Assembly (NCBI GenBank): GCA_937861115.1
Contig: CALMBD010000303.1
Location: 22,181-86,180 of the forward strand
Length of the DNA stretch: 64,000 nucleotides
Direction of reading: 5' to 3'
Source: an uncultured Bacteroidota bacterium
GTDB lineage: Bacteria; Bacteroidota; Bacteroidia; Chitinophagales; Saprospiraceae
The position numbers and the translations under genes were made by a program. Shown in pieces: positions 7,442 to 17,167 of this stretch; the first letter of the stretch is position 1; each line of letters begins with the position of its first letter. The notes beneath the pieces were generated by a model that ran no database searches, was not told the origin of the DNA, and worked only from the letters and a program-made list of their open reading frames with translations.

Positions 7442-10400
7442 TTACCTCAATAACGCAATATCGCCCTTCAACGTTTCCACATCGCCGTTGGAGTATCGCA
7501 GCACGATGTAATAGACGTAAACATCACTCGGCGCATCCTTGCCGTCGACCTTCCCATCCCAGCGTTCTTTTCCGGGCGACGATTCAAATACTTTATCGCC
7601 CCAGCGGTTGAAGATGATGAATTGGGTGATCTCCGTATTGCTGCCGAAAAGCAGCGGACCGAAAGTGTCGTTTACGCCGTCGCTGCCGGGGGTAAAGGCA
7701 TTGGGCACGGCCAGGCATCGTTTGAAGTCGTACGTAACCGGCGCGGATTCATCCGAACAGCCGTTCGCAGCCGTGGCGATCACAGTAAAGGTCGCGCTGC
7801 CTTCCGGAACGGACGGTACAAACGTGACCGAATCACCTGTAACGCCCGGTATCGTGCTGCCGTCAATGGTCCAGGTCAGTACGGCAGACGCCGGTGTTGC
7901 CGAACTCTTCAACGTGATGGGTACGCCGATACAAACCGTGTCGGTCGGATCCGGCGCCGCGGTGATGTTTTCGACCGATACGCCGGGTATGACCGTCAGC
8001 CGCACCGTATCCGATTCCACGCAGTTGGCGCCGAAGGAGAGTGTTGCGGTATAGGTGGTGCTTGTCAGCGGATTTACATTGAAGGTATTACCCAGGAAAT
8101 TGCCGGGCGTCCAGGTAACATTGCCCGGTGTGCCTGTGGTGATCGCCGTCAGCGTAGCGCCGTCGCCAAAACAGATGGTCTGGTCCGGGCCGGCGTCGAG
8201 GGTAGCCGCTGCGACGGTGATCGTGACGGGCTCCTGTATGGTGCAGTCGGCGTTGGAGGCCGTGACCGTGTAGGTGGTCGTGGTAGTCGGGGTCGCAACC
8301 GGCGTGGCGCTGTTCGGGTTGTTCAGGCCCGTTGCCGGCGACCACGAATAGGTGACGCCCGGTTCCGAAACCGTGTTGAGCGCCAGGCTTTCACCGAGAC
8401 AGATGGTCGTGTTTTCGGCCAGATCGAGCGCGGGGATAGGCAGTACGGTGATGGTAACCTCATCGGTGAAGAAACAATCGGCGCTGAAGGCTATCGTAGC
8501 GGTATAGGTTGTAGTCACCGTCGGGTTTACATTGATGGAGTTGCCGGTAAGGTTGCCGGGCGTCCAGGTCACCGTGCCGGGGGTGCCTGTAGTTACCGCC
8601 GTCAGTGTAGCGCCTTCGTTTGCACAGATGGTTTGGTCGGGGCCGACATCAATAGTCGCCGACACGACGGTTACATTTACCTCCGCTTCAATATCACAGG
8701 CGGCGCCGGAAGTGGTCAGCGTATAGTTGGTGCTGGTTGTCGGTGTCGCAACCGGCGTCGCGCTGTTGGGATTGTCCAGACCGGTCGGAGGCGACCACAA
8801 ATACGTCACACCCGGTTCTGATATGGTATTGAGTTGGACGCTTTGGCCGAGGCAGAGCACCGGATTTTGCGGAAGGTTGAGCAATGGTAGCGGCAGTACG
8901 TTGACTGTTACGCTTGCGCCCGACGGACAGGGCACATCCTTGGCGACAATGGTATAGGTCGTAGTCACCATGGGCGTGGCTGTGGGGTTGGGGCAATCGG
9001 AGCAGGACAACGTGGTTGGCATGTCCTGCCATTCCAGCGTGAGGCCGGGCGGATCAGCCGTGACGGTGATCTGCGCAGACTCACCGGGGCAAATATCCGT
9101 CGGGTTAACCGTTGCCATAATGGTCGGCGGTATGGCAACCGGAACTTCAATAGAAGAAGTGTCCCTGCAACCCCGGTTGGTCACGATCCGCTCAAAAATA
9201 TGTGTGGAGGTAGCAGTAATAACCATGTTCCAGTTTTCGAGCGGGGTTTCCTGACCGCTGAACGGCAACCATTCGATCATAATGTCGGGGAAATTGGCAG
9301 GCTCGTAGGTCGGGGAAATGAGGTAAACCGTGTCGCCGGGGCAATAGATTTCCTTGTCCATTTCCCGGATCAGCGATTGATCGGGCAGGGAGTCTACACG
9401 AATCCGTACGGAGTCGCTGACGAAGCAGCCGTTGATGGTATAAGAAGCAAAAACGGTAACAGATTCGTCGGGATACGCTTTGACCGACGGGCCGGTCGTG
9501 GTGTTCAGGTAGAACGAGGGCGACCATTTTACATCTGCCCCTGTCGGGCTGAACAGAGCGTTCAGTGCCACGGTATCGCCCAGGCATATCTCGTAATAAT
9601 CATCCCCCTGAATTTCCACGTCGGCGGCGATCACATTGATCTTGACCGAAGCGGTTTGGGAACAGTAGTTGTTGGCGCTGGTGGCCACCAGGGTATAAGT
9701 GGTGGTCGCATCCGGCAGGGCAATCGGCCCGGAACTGGAGGCATCATCCAGGCCAAGGGTGGGCGTCCAGCTATACTCAGTCGTCGAGCTGAGCACATTG
9801 GCCAGTTGTACCGGGTAGTTCTGGCAAACCGTCGTATCCGTTGTGGTCAGCACCGGGAAAAACAGGGTGTCGACATTGATCGTCACCTGGTCGCTGACGG
9901 AGCAACCGGCAATGGAGACCGTAGCGGTGTAGGTTGTGGTAGCCAGTGGTGTTGCCACGGGTGTGGGGCTGTTCGGGTTATCCAGTCCGGCAGCAGGTGT
10001 CCACACCAGTCCGGTGTTGTTCACATTGTTATTGGCCTGGAGCAGGACCGCAGTGCCCTGGCAGATGTTGGTGGGTGTCAAGGCAACCACTTCGATTTCC
10101 GGGTCAATGATCCGGATATAAACGGAATCGACATCCACGCAGCTCGATACGGTACCGGTCACTTCAAGCCAGATGTCCTGGGTCGGAGTGATGGTCGGAT
10201 TATTGATGAAAGGGTTGCTGACGGCTCCGGGGGGCGCCCAGAAGTAGTTGGAAGCGCCTTCAGCCTGCAGTTGCAGCGTGCTGCCGGCACATACGAACAG
10301 GGTGTCGCCGCCGATCACATTCACCGTGACATTATCCGCCAGTTCCACCGTAAGTGTTTTGTACACCACCGTTCCGCAACCGAAATTATTGGACAACGAG

Positions 10401-12361
10401 ATGGTGATCGTTTCGGTGCCTTCCATCAAGGCATCGGGAAGTGGAACGATCGGGAAAGACAAGGTGGTTTCACCTGCCGGGAAAGTAATGATGGGCGGTA
10501 TGTTAAGGGTGTAGTCGGTTCCGAGTGTTGCCGTGCCGCCGACGGTGACGATGAAACTGGTTGGCTGGTCAAACGGCTGCGAGAGCGAAATGACCAGTTG
10601 ATCCTGGGTGCCGGAGCAGTCTTCAATAAAATAGTCGATACCGCTGGCAAATTGTACCGCCAGATTGGGCGTGCCGCCCTGTATCTTGGATACAAAAACG
10701 CCGGAGTCGAACGCCTCATCGGCGCGGTCGGCCACGGCCAGTTTCAGGTGATAGGTATTACACGGAATTACCGGTGTGCGGGCCGTCAGGGTCTTTTTGA
10801 TGCCCAGAGAGTCGGACGTTAACCCGTCGTACTGGAGCGCTTTGTTGTTGTTAAAGCTCCAGGGCTGGTTGTTGCGGTAATACTGCCAGTTGAGCAGGTT
10901 GTTCACACTGTTGATCTGCACGAATGTGTTGGAGTTGGGCAGTGTGGCAATATTGAGTGCTCCCCCAAGGCCCGGATCACCTACAATGCCGGGACCCGAA
11001 ACGAGGAAGGCGAATATGTCGTTGAAGTTGCTGTTGACGTATTCCGGGTACTCTTCCGAGCCGAATACGTATTCAAAGGTCAACTCGTCCGTGGCTACGA
11101 AGACATCCAGTTCCACGATACAGGCATCATTCGACGCCAGGCCGTTGCCTTGCTGCACGGAGAGGTAGTCCAGGTCCGCGTCGCCGGGATCGTTGGGGAA
11201 GAACGGGGCAACGCCCAGACCGGCGCCCGTCTGGTTGTTCGGGCCTACGGCAATCTGTGCGCTTCCAGATGTCAGGATCAAACCCTTGTCGAGACCCAGG
11301 TCATTGTTGTCGGTAGGGAAACTGAACGTGCCGTAAGCGCCGTCGCCACAGTTGATGTTGGTGACGGTTACGGTTGTGGCGGGGGTGGAAACGGCATCTA
11401 CGATGTCGTCGGCAGTAATATTGGTGTTTACCGTCATTTGCTCCGGCGCTGTACACGGTGTTGAACTGCACACCCAGTGTCCTTTCCAGCCTTCCAGTTC
11501 GTTGGTCGCATCGGACGTGAATTGCACGGTCAGGCAACCGCTACTGGCCTGTACGGTAAAACAGACACCGCCGCCGGCGGCTTGCTGGGCAGTAAAACCT
11601 CCGTCCTGCAATTGGGAAATAATCGGCGAGTTGATGTCCGGCCCGTCGTAAAACGTCAGCGCATCCCCGCTAAAGAGGCCGCCGTTGCCGATTTCGATGT
11701 TATAGTATTCCAGGGTAAACGTGATACATCCGGAAGGATCGTTGGGGCAAATATTGAATACATAGTCTTCGTCGGGGCCGTAATCGTTATCAGGCCCGCC
11801 AGAATCATACAAGGTGCCTTCGCACAGCCCTGAACCGCCCTCGTCGATGGTTGTGATGGGCGGAATTTTGTCTACACACAAGGTAAATTCACCCCAGTTG
11901 GGCGTTGCGGTCTGGGAGTAGTCGGATACCCGGATGAAATAAGGCAGCCCGGGCGTCAGGCCTGTCACATCGAGAAACAAGGTGTTTTCTCCGACATCTG
12001 CCTTGGCGCACAGCAATTCAGCCAGTCCGTCGAACTCGCAGTCGCCACGGTAAACCGCAAACTCCGGGTTTACAATGGAGTTGCCCACACCGGTCAGGGT
12101 AATCCGGAAATCGAACAAGGTATCCGGGCAGGTAAACATGAACCATACATCCCGGTGCGCAATGCCGCTGTTAAAACAGCTGGGAGCATTGTCGTTGCCT
12201 ATATCGGTAGGTGTGGCGTTCACATTGGTATAAACATCGGGGGAGCAAGAGGGTGCAAAGCCGAGATCTATGATGCCGGAGCAGTCGTCATTGACCGGAG
12301 TTTGCGCGGAAAGCGTGCAGATGGTGCAAAGCGCTGCGATCAGGATAATGTGTTTTTTCAT
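7442..12361 (-). CDS. Choice-of-anchor L / Ig-like repeat protein with type B T9SS sorting domain
   Basis: A 1,639-aa secreted protein. It has a signal peptide (MKKHIILIAALCTICTLSAQ), then a Cys-containing CUB-like region to about residue 300. A choice-of-anchor L domain follows (about 305-565; FVFGSEEYPEY-type core, here EYVFGSEEYPEYVNSNFND). Next are a Calx-beta-like segment (about 570-680) and roughly nine PKD/Ig-like modules, each with a phrase like WSPxTGLDNPNSxTPVATP. A gliding-motility-associated C-terminal domain (CHU_C, about 1545-1639; VPNAFTPGSDGVNDTF, FNRWGDKVFE) directs T9SS export and surface anchoring. Two neighbouring modules (about 8090-8400 and 8530-8830) are nearly identical, a recent duplication. 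An adhesin-like role is inferred. A near-consensus -7 box lies at 12407-12414. Confidence 0.9.
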   Translation of the reverse strand: MKKHIILIAALCTICTLSAQTPVNDDCSGIIDLGFAPSCSPDVYTNVNATPTDIGNDNAPSCFNSGIAHRDVWFMFTCPDTLFDFRITLTGVGNSIVNPEFAVYRGDCEFDGLAELLCAKADVGENTLFLDVTGLTPGLPYFIRVSDYSQTATPNWGEFTLCVDKIPPITTIDEGGSGLCEGTLYDSGGPDNDYGPDEDYVFNICPNDPSGCITFTLEYYNIEIGNGGLFSGDALTFYDGPDINSPIISQLQDGGFTAQQAAGGGVCFTVQASSGCLTVQFTSDATNELEGWKGHWVCSSTPCTAPEQMTVNTNITADDIVDAVSTPATTVTVTNINCGDGAYGTFSFPTDNNDLGLDKGLILTSGSAQIAVGPNNQTGAGLGVAPFFPNDPGDADLDYLSVQQGNGLASNDACIVELDVFVATDELTFEYVFGSEEYPEYVNSNFNDIFAFLVSGPGIVGDPGLGGALNIATLPNSNTFVQINSVNNLLNWQYYRNNQPWSFNNNKALQYDGLTSDSLGIKKTLTARTPVIPCNTYHLKLAVADRADEAFDSGVFVSKIQGGTPNLAVQFASGIDYFIEDCSGTQDQLVISLSQPFDQPTSFIVTVGGTATLGTDYTLNIPPIITFPAGETTLSFPIVPLPDALMEGTETITISLSNNFGCGTVVYKTLTVELADNVTVNVIGGDTLFVCAGSTLQLQAEGASNYFWAPPGAVSNPFINNPTITPTQDIWLEVTGTVSSCVDVDSVYIRIIDPEIEVVALTPTNICQGTAVLLQANNNVNNTGLVWTPAAGLDNPNSPTPVATPLATTTYTATVSIAGCSVSDQVTINVDTLFFPVLTTTDTTVCQNYPVQLANVLSSTTEYSWTPTLGLDDASSSGPIALPDATTTYTLVATSANNYCSQTASVKINVIAADVEIQGDDYYEICLGDTVALNALFSPTGADVKWSPSFYLNTTTGPSVKAYPDESVTVFASYTINGCFVSDSVRIRVDSLPDQSLIREMDKEIYCPGDTVYLISPTYEPANFPDIMIEWLPFSGQETPLENWNMVITATSTHIFERIVTNRGCRDTSSIEVPVAIPPTIMATVNPTDICPGESAQITVTADPPGLTLEWQDMPTTLSCSDCPNPTATPMVTTTYTIVAKDVPCPSGASVTVNVLPLPLLNLPQNPVLCLGQSVQLNTISEPGVTYLWSPPTGLDNPNSATPVATPTTSTNYTLTTSGAACDIEAEVNVTVVSATIDVGPDQTICANEGATLTAVTTGTPGTVTWTPGNLTGNSINVNPTVTTTYTATIAFSADCFFTDEVTITVLPIPALDLAENTTICLGESLALNTVSEPGVTYSWSPATGLNNPNSATPVATPTTTTTYTVTASNADCTIQEPVTITVAAATLDAGPDQTICFGDGATLTAITTGTPGNVTWTPGNFLGNTFNVNPLTSTTYTATLSFGANCVESDTVRLTVIPGVSVENITAAPDPTDTVCIGVPITLKSSATPASAVLTWTIDGSTIPGVTGDSVTFVPSVPEGSATFTVIATAANGCSDESAPVTYDFKRCLAVPNAFTPGSDGVNDTFGPLLFGSNTEITQFIIFNRWGDKVFESSPGKERWDGKVDGKDAPSDVYVYYIVLRYSNGDVETLKGDIALLR

Positions 12362-12525
12362 TTGTGTGTAGCAGTTGTCAAAATCAGGATTTGCCGGGCG
12401 TTTTTACAAAGATTACGGCCGCATGGGCGAGCCAAAAATAAAGAGACCTTTGTGAACGCCAAATCGCTGCTGGCCTTTTGTGTCGCACAATGGCAGATGT
12501 GATCGAAAAAGTGTCGTTTACCCGC

Positions 12526-12933
12526 CTAATGTCGGCATTTTTTTAACGAAGTCCGTACTTCTTCGATCATAAACGGCTGGTTTTGGTTGCCCCAACTGGT
12601 GTTGACAAAGTTTAAAATGTTCGCGACCTGTATTTCGGAAAGCGATTCCACACCCGGCATTTGTTCGGCGTAAACTTTTCCGTTTACCACGATCGTATCG
12701 TGAATTCCGTGAATGACCAAGCAAGGTAACTGATCGCGGTTGTTTTTCAAATAATCCGCACCGGCAAGCGGGGGAATCAGTGCATTCAGCCCTTCTCCAT
12801 GGTCCATGTGACAATTGGAACAATTGACCTTATACAGACGCTCACCTTCCTTGTAAGGGTTGGGCTGGCAGGCTGTGACAAGAAAAAGGGCAAACAAGCC
12901 GGAAGCGGCCCCTAAGTGTTTGAGTTTTGTCAT
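12526..12933 (-). CDS. Monoheme cytochrome c lipoprotein
   Basis: A 135-aa class I cytochrome c. The N-terminus carries a lipobox (LVTAC, Cys22), so the protein is probably anchored to a membrane facing the periplasm. The heme motif is CSNCH (Cys38, Cys41, His42), and Met92 in QMPGV is the likely distal ligand. It is the third gene of a leftward operon after the metal-binding lipoprotein and SCO. This suggests electron transfer linked to a copper-containing terminal oxidase, though it could also serve another electron carrier. The gap to SCO is 18 nt. Confidence 0.85.
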   Translation of the reverse strand: MTKLKHLGAASGLFALFLVTACQPNPYKEGERLYKVNCSNCHMDHGEGLNALIPPLAGADYLKNNRDQLPCLVIHGIHDTIVVNGKVYAEQMPGVESLSEIQVANILNFVNTSWGNQNQPFMIEEVRTSLKKCRH

Positions 12934-12951
12934 AATAGCGAAAGAACCGGT

Positions 12952-13575
12952 TCATTTGGGAAATTGCTCCGCAAGCAGCCGGTCTATATCTTTCATAAAC
13001 CGGTCGACCTCCTCTGCATTTGTGCCGTCGCAAAAAGAACGCACATGCCGGTTTTTATCCACCAGAATCAACCTTCCGGAGTGGTCGAAGCCGCCCGGCA
13101 CATCCGGATCTTCCGTCGCCACGCTAAAATAGTTATCTGCGATGCCGTATATCTCGTCATGGTCGCCCGTGACGAGGTGCCAGTGTTTGGCGTCGATCCC
13201 GAGTTTTTCGGCGTGGCGTTTCAGCGCGGCCACCGTGTCGTTGCGAATGTCGATAGAGTGGGAGAGGAGTACTACCCGGTCGTCGTTTTTATATTTTTCG
13301 TATATCCGCAACCCGTTCTTTTTCACCTTGGGGCAAATCGTCGGGCAATGGATGAAAAAGAAATCCACGACATAAATCTTTCCGGCAAAGGTGGCATTGG
13401 TCACCGTCTGGCTATCCTGGTCGACAAACGAGAAATCGGGGATGGTCGGATATACGGTATCGCCTGCCGGCGATATGTCGCGTTCGCCTAAAATAGGCAA
13501 TGTTGAGTCGGACGGCGATTGCATACACGCTGCAAATCCGCTGACAATCAGAAAGATAAATAGTGTTTGTTTCAT
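12952..13575 (-). CDS. SCO1/SenC family copper chaperone lipoprotein
   Basis: A 207-aa thioredoxin-fold protein with a lipobox ending at Cys17 (GFAAC). The copper ligands of the SCO family are all present: CPTIC (Cys77, Cys81) and His165 in GGFDHSGRLILVD. SCO proteins deliver copper to, or reduce the cysteines of, the CuA site of cytochrome c oxidase. Its start overlaps the stop of the upstream HMBD gene by 4 nt (ATGA), so the two are translationally coupled. The cytochrome c lipoprotein lies just downstream. No oxidase subunits are in the window. Confidence 0.92.
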   Translation of the reverse strand: MKQTLFIFLIVSGFAACMQSPSDSTLPILGERDISPAGDTVYPTIPDFSFVDQDSQTVTNATFAGKIYVVDFFFIHCPTICPKVKKNGLRIYEKYKNDDRVVLLSHSIDIRNDTVAALKRHAEKLGIDAKHWHLVTGDHDEIYGIADNYFSVATEDPDVPGGFDHSGRLILVDKNRHVRSFCDGTNAEEVDRFMKDIDRLLAEQFPK

Positions 13576-14132
13576 TCCGGCAACAGTTTTTTGCCCGCTT
13601 CCAGGGCAGCGCGAATATCATCGCGGCTCTTTTCGATCTTTTGTTTTTGATCCTGCAGGTATTTCACGGCGTCGTCTTTGGCCATGCCTGCCGGCTTCTT
13701 GTACTCCGCCATCCAGCCCATCATGCCGGCCTCGGCCTTCTCCATGGCGGCCAGCACGTCGTTGTACTTTTCCGCCACTTCTTTCGTCATGCTCATTCTG
13801 GCCATCATTTCCTTGATCCGGCGACTTTGGCGGTTCATTTCGGCCATGTCCTTCATCGCTTCGTCGTGGATGGCTTCCGTTTCTTTCGACAGTGCCTCGG
13901 CCTCGGCGGGCAACTCTTCCGGGGCGGCAACTGCGCGCGGTTCCAGGTCCATGCCGCATACGGGGCATTGGCCGGGCTTGGTGTACATTTTCCCTTTTTC
14001 ACAGTCCATGGGACAGGCATATACCGTGGACCCATCAATGGCTGTAGTCGAATCGGCGGGTTTGCCCTGGTTGCCGTGGCCGCAGGAAGCAAGTATCAGG
14101 CTGAGGAAAACGATCTGTGTGATGTATTTCAT
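13572..14132 (-). CDS. Heavy-metal-binding-domain lipoprotein (Met-rich helical tail)
   Basis: A 186-aa protein from the ATG at 14132. This start fits a lipobox (LASC, Cys17) and a promoter 18-25 nt upstream; an upstream extension of 35 codons would cross that promoter. Residues 38-62 read YACPMDC...CPVCGMDL, the heavy-metal-binding domain found at the N-terminus of copper-efflux proteins (Cys40, Cys44, Cys56, Cys59, plus Met). The rest is charged amphipathic helix rich in Met, probably a coiled coil. It starts the operon with SCO and cytochrome c, so copper binding or relay in the periplasm is the likely job. The coupling is inference from context. Confidence 0.85.
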   Translation of the reverse strand: MKYITQIVFLSLILASCGHGNQGKPADSTTAIDGSTVYACPMDCEKGKMYTKPGQCPVCGMDLEPRAVAAPEELPAEAEALSKETEAIHDEAMKDMAEMNRQSRRIKEMMARMSMTKEVAEKYNDVLAAMEKAEAGMMGWMAEYKKPAGMAKDDAVKYLQDQKQKIEKSRDDIRAALEAGKKLLPE

Positions 14133-14156
14133 AGACGAGATTTGTTTGACAAAGCA

Positions 14157-14188
14157 CAAAGATAGCGATCCGTTTGTTGCCGGAGAAA
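14157..14188 (-). promoter_or_regulatory. Promoter of the HMBD-SCO-cytochrome c operon
   Basis: On the minus strand TTTC (14188-14185), a 20-nt spacer and TATCTTTG (14164-14157) match the Bacteroidota -33/-7 pattern (TTTG, TAnnTTTG) except for one base. The predicted start site near 14150 gives a leader of about 18 nt to the ATG at 14132. Confidence 0.55.
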
Positions 14189-14268
14189 GAAGGCTAACTG
14201 TAATGCCAAAACAGATTTTCTTTTGGAATGACTCCAAATTTCATCCCGGCATGGCGAAAAGGAATGTT

Positions 14269-14276
14269 TAGATTTG
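14269..14276 (+). promoter_or_regulatory. -7 box (TAGATTTG) upstream of purB
   Basis: A perfect TAnnTTTG box 55 nt before the purB ATG. A -33 TTTG is not evident at the right spacing. Confidence 0.35.
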
Positions 14277-14330
14277 TGCAATTTTTGATAACGGTCGGGC
14301 GACGTCGCGGCCCGGATAAAATTACCTTGA

Positions 14331-15662
14331 ATGCTTCTAGCCATCTCTCCTGTCGACGGGCGCTATGCCGACAAGACAAAGGAACTTGCCGATTATTTCA
14401 GCGAATATGCGCTCATCCGGTACCGGGTTTTTGTTGAAATTCAATATTTTATCGCGCTGTGTCAGTATGGGCTGCCGCAACTGACGTCGTTTGAAGATGA
14501 CAAGATCGACGACCTGAACGGCATTTTTGAGAACTTCAGCATGGCCGACGCGGAGCAGATCAAGGCCATTGAGCGGACGACCAACCACGATGTAAAGGCC
14601 GTCGAGTATTTTCTCAAGGAGCGTTTCGATGCGCTTGAACTGGTGGAGTTGCGCGAATTTGTCCATTTCGGGCTTACTTCCCAGGATATCAACAATACAG
14701 CCACCCCGCTGCTGTTCAAAAATGCCCTGGAACAGGTGTATTATCCGCTGCTCCAGCGCCTGCGCGACCATCTCGAACAACTGGCCCAGGACTGGTCGCA
14801 CGTGCCCATGCTCGCGCGCACGCATGGCCAGCCTGCATCGCCGACACTGCTCGGAAAGGAGTTCAGGGTGTTCGTCGAACGGATTGATGTTCAACTCGAA
14901 CTATTGAAACAGGTGCCGCATCGCGCCAAATTCGGCGGCGCAACAGGCAATTTCAACGCGCATTACGCCGCTTATCCCGATTACAACTGGCAGCAGTTCG
15001 GCGATGACTTTGTCCGCGAGTTTCTCGGACTGGAGCGCTCCCAACACACCACTCAAATCGAGCATTACGACTGTCTTGCCGCTCAGTTTCAGGCACTTGG
15101 CCGCATCAATACCATACTGATCGACTTCGTCCGAGATGTGTGGACCTACGTTTCGATCGAGTACTTTCGCCAAAGGACGGTCAAGGATGAAGTCGGCTCT
15201 TCCGCCATGCCCCATAAAGTGAATCCCATCGACTTTGAAAACGCAGAGGGCAACCTCGGTCTGGCTAACGCATTATTTCAGCACCTTGCGGAAAAACTGC
15301 CCGTTAGCAGGCTTCAGCGCGACCTTACAGACTCCACCGTGTTACGGAATATCGGTGTACCGATGGGGCACACCATCATCGCGTTTAAATCCATCCTGAA
15401 AGGGTTGGGAAAACTGATGCTCAACGAAGGCCAGTTGTTCGACGACCTGGAAGACAACTGGATGGTCATCGCAGAGGGGATACAGGTTATCCTGCGCCGG
15501 GAAGGGTACCCTCAACCCTACGAGGCGCTGAAAAACCTCACCCGGGGCCGCGCCCTTGTTACACGAGAGGTGCTGCACGAGTTTATTGACAGTCTGGACA
15601 TCGCAGATACGGTAAAAGACGAACTGAAACAACTGACGCCGCACAATTACGTCGGCGGTTAA
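14331..15662 (+). CDS. purB: Adenylosuccinate lyase
   Basis: A 443-aa member of the fumarase/aspartase superfamily. It catalyses two fumarate-releasing steps: SAICAR to AICAR, and adenylosuccinate to AMP. The fingerprint GSSAMPHKVNPIDFENAEGN (about 289-308) with its catalytic Ser is intact. The general-acid His lies in RTHGQPASPT (about 163-172), and TSQDINNTA (about 116-124) is the first signature. Length and the ALxxxISPVDGRY opening resemble the E. coli-type long PurB. It stands alone between a divergent operon and a convergent gene. I am confident of the assignment. Confidence 0.96.
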   Translation: MLLAISPVDGRYADKTKELADYFSEYALIRYRVFVEIQYFIALCQYGLPQLTSFEDDKIDDLNGIFENFSMADAEQIKAIERTTNHDVKAVEYFLKERFDALELVELREFVHFGLTSQDINNTATPLLFKNALEQVYYPLLQRLRDHLEQLAQDWSHVPMLARTHGQPASPTLLGKEFRVFVERIDVQLELLKQVPHRAKFGGATGNFNAHYAAYPDYNWQQFGDDFVREFLGLERSQHTTQIEHYDCLAAQFQALGRINTILIDFVRDVWTYVSIEYFRQRTVKDEVGSSAMPHKVNPIDFENAEGNLGLANALFQHLAEKLPVSRLQRDLTDSTVLRNIGVPMGHTIIAFKSILKGLGKLMLNEGQLFDDLEDNWMVIAEGIQVILRREGYPQPYEALKNLTRGRALVTREVLHEFIDSLDIADTVKDELKQLTPHNYVGG

Positions 15663-15672
15663 ATCCCTGTCA

Positions 15673-17160
15673 CTATCGTTTATCTGTTTGTAAATCAAAC
15701 AAATAGACCGCAGAGCCTGTCGTTTCAAAAGACTTCAACAGCACACCCCTCCCGGAGCAGTAATCCAGGATAAACGAAGCCTCGGCCTGGGTCTGAAACG
15801 GATTGAGGTGTGAGAACAGTACCCAGGTCCGGCCCCGGAAGGGCGCTATGTCCGCTGCAAAGACTTCCGGATATCCATCATGCCTGCGGCCGAATACTGC
15901 GGGGTTGCCAAAAGCAACACGACCCGTCTCCCGGTAATACCGAAAGGCCTCTGCCGCGCCGTGGTACACATACACCGCATCAACCGGCGCGACACTTTCA
16001 TTCATGAACCGGATGCTTCTTTTGATTTCCTCCCGCTCCACCGGAAAATCACGCAGTATCTGGAACAGGTAGATCCCGGCAGGTAACAGGAACAGCAAAG
16101 GCGCCCGGCTGAGGCCGGTGACATGAACCAGGGCGTCCTTTACTGTACCGAATCCGATCGAAATAGTCAGCACAAACAGGGGCAGTTGGTACAGGATCAG
16201 GCGATGATCGAAAGGATAGACCCGGAAATATGCAATGACGGCATGCAGTAAAACGGGGAAGGTCAGCAGAAACAGTAATGCGTATTTTTTTGTGCGGACA
16301 AGGTGCGCCACTCCCGCCACATAAACCCCGATAAATGGTATGAACAGCCGATATTCCTCCGGAAAGGCCAGTATGCCGGTAAACAGCATGATGGTCTTTT
16401 TTAAACTCCATACCACAAAATCCCGGCTAATCAGATTGCCCGGGGGAAATGCTTGCTGCCAGTAATTCATCATCTCCCCTCTGTGCGGGTGCCCGTCGAT
16501 AAAGAGGACATAGCAGACTGTAAAACCGGCCAACCATATCGCAAATACAGGTATGACAGCATACCGGGCACGCACCGGCACGTGTTTGCCTGAAGACTCG
16601 CAAAGCAAATAAATGGCTGCGGTAAACAGGATCAAAACCCCGGCATGAGACAAAAAGAGGGACACCACGCCGAGCAGGCTCAAAACCGCCATGCGGTACC
16701 GGAAAGAAGAAAGCAGCGCATGGTACACGGCCAGCAGAACCAGCACATCGGCCATGTACTGTTTTACTTCAGTGGCAAAATAGACGAACGAAGGGGATAA
16801 AACAAACAGTGCCAGCGCGAGCAGGCGCGTGGCGTCGTCCGGGATTATCTTCCGTGAAACGTTCCAAAACAGAACAATGGAAAGCAAGGCGCAGAGCACC
16901 GGAAATGCCCGGAGGCTCATTTCGCCCGGACCGAAAAATTGCACGAAAAAGCGTTCGATCCAGAGGAACAGGATGGGCGCCACCTGGTTGTGGTCGAGCG
17001 GCAGGAGTAACGCCCGATAGTCTTTTTGAATGAGGTTTACGGCCAGCAGGGACTCATCGAGCCATAAACTCCGGTTATAGCCGTATTGTATCAGGATAAA
17101 AGTGCAGCCCAATGCGGCGATACCTGCGGAAATAAAGGTATGTGTTGCATTGGGCTGCAT
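15673..17160 (-). CDS. Polytopic GT-C-like glycosyltransferase (GT39/ArnT-like)
   Basis: A 495-aa integral membrane protein with about 11-12 hydrophobic segments and a soluble C-terminal tail of about 100 aa. The first loop carries WLDES, the acidic pair typical of PMT/ArnT-type enzymes that use polyprenyl-linked sugars, followed by LPLDHNQVAPILFLW. The substrate is unknown. I chose the ATG at 17160 because it lies 7 nt after the stop of the upstream gene. A longer start at 17226 would overlap that gene's sorting domain. The close spacing suggests co-transcription with the choice-of-anchor B gene. Confidence 0.65.
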   Translation of the reverse strand: MQPNATHTFISAGIAALGCTFILIQYGYNRSLWLDESLLAVNLIQKDYRALLLPLDHNQVAPILFLWIERFFVQFFGPGEMSLRAFPVLCALLSIVLFWNVSRKIIPDDATRLLALALFVLSPSFVYFATEVKQYMADVLVLLAVYHALLSSFRYRMAVLSLLGVVSLFLSHAGVLILFTAAIYLLCESSGKHVPVRARYAVIPVFAIWLAGFTVCYVLFIDGHPHRGEMMNYWQQAFPPGNLISRDFVVWSLKKTIMLFTGILAFPEEYRLFIPFIGVYVAGVAHLVRTKKYALLFLLTFPVLLHAVIAYFRVYPFDHRLILYQLPLFVLTISIGFGTVKDALVHVTGLSRAPLLFLLPAGIYLFQILRDFPVEREEIKRSIRFMNESVAPVDAVYVYHGAAEAFRYYRETGRVAFGNPAVFGRRHDGYPEVFAADIAPFRGRTWVLFSHLNPFQTQAEASFILDYCSGRGVLLKSFETTGSAVYLFDLQTDKR

Positions 17161-17167
17161 GGTAGCG

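Noticed and set aside
9200-10822. A 540-codon plus-strand frame, and a 399-codon one at 7622-8821, opposite the 1,639-aa gene
   Set aside because: Both are antisense to the repetitive Ig-like gene and reflect its base composition; no recognisable protein features.
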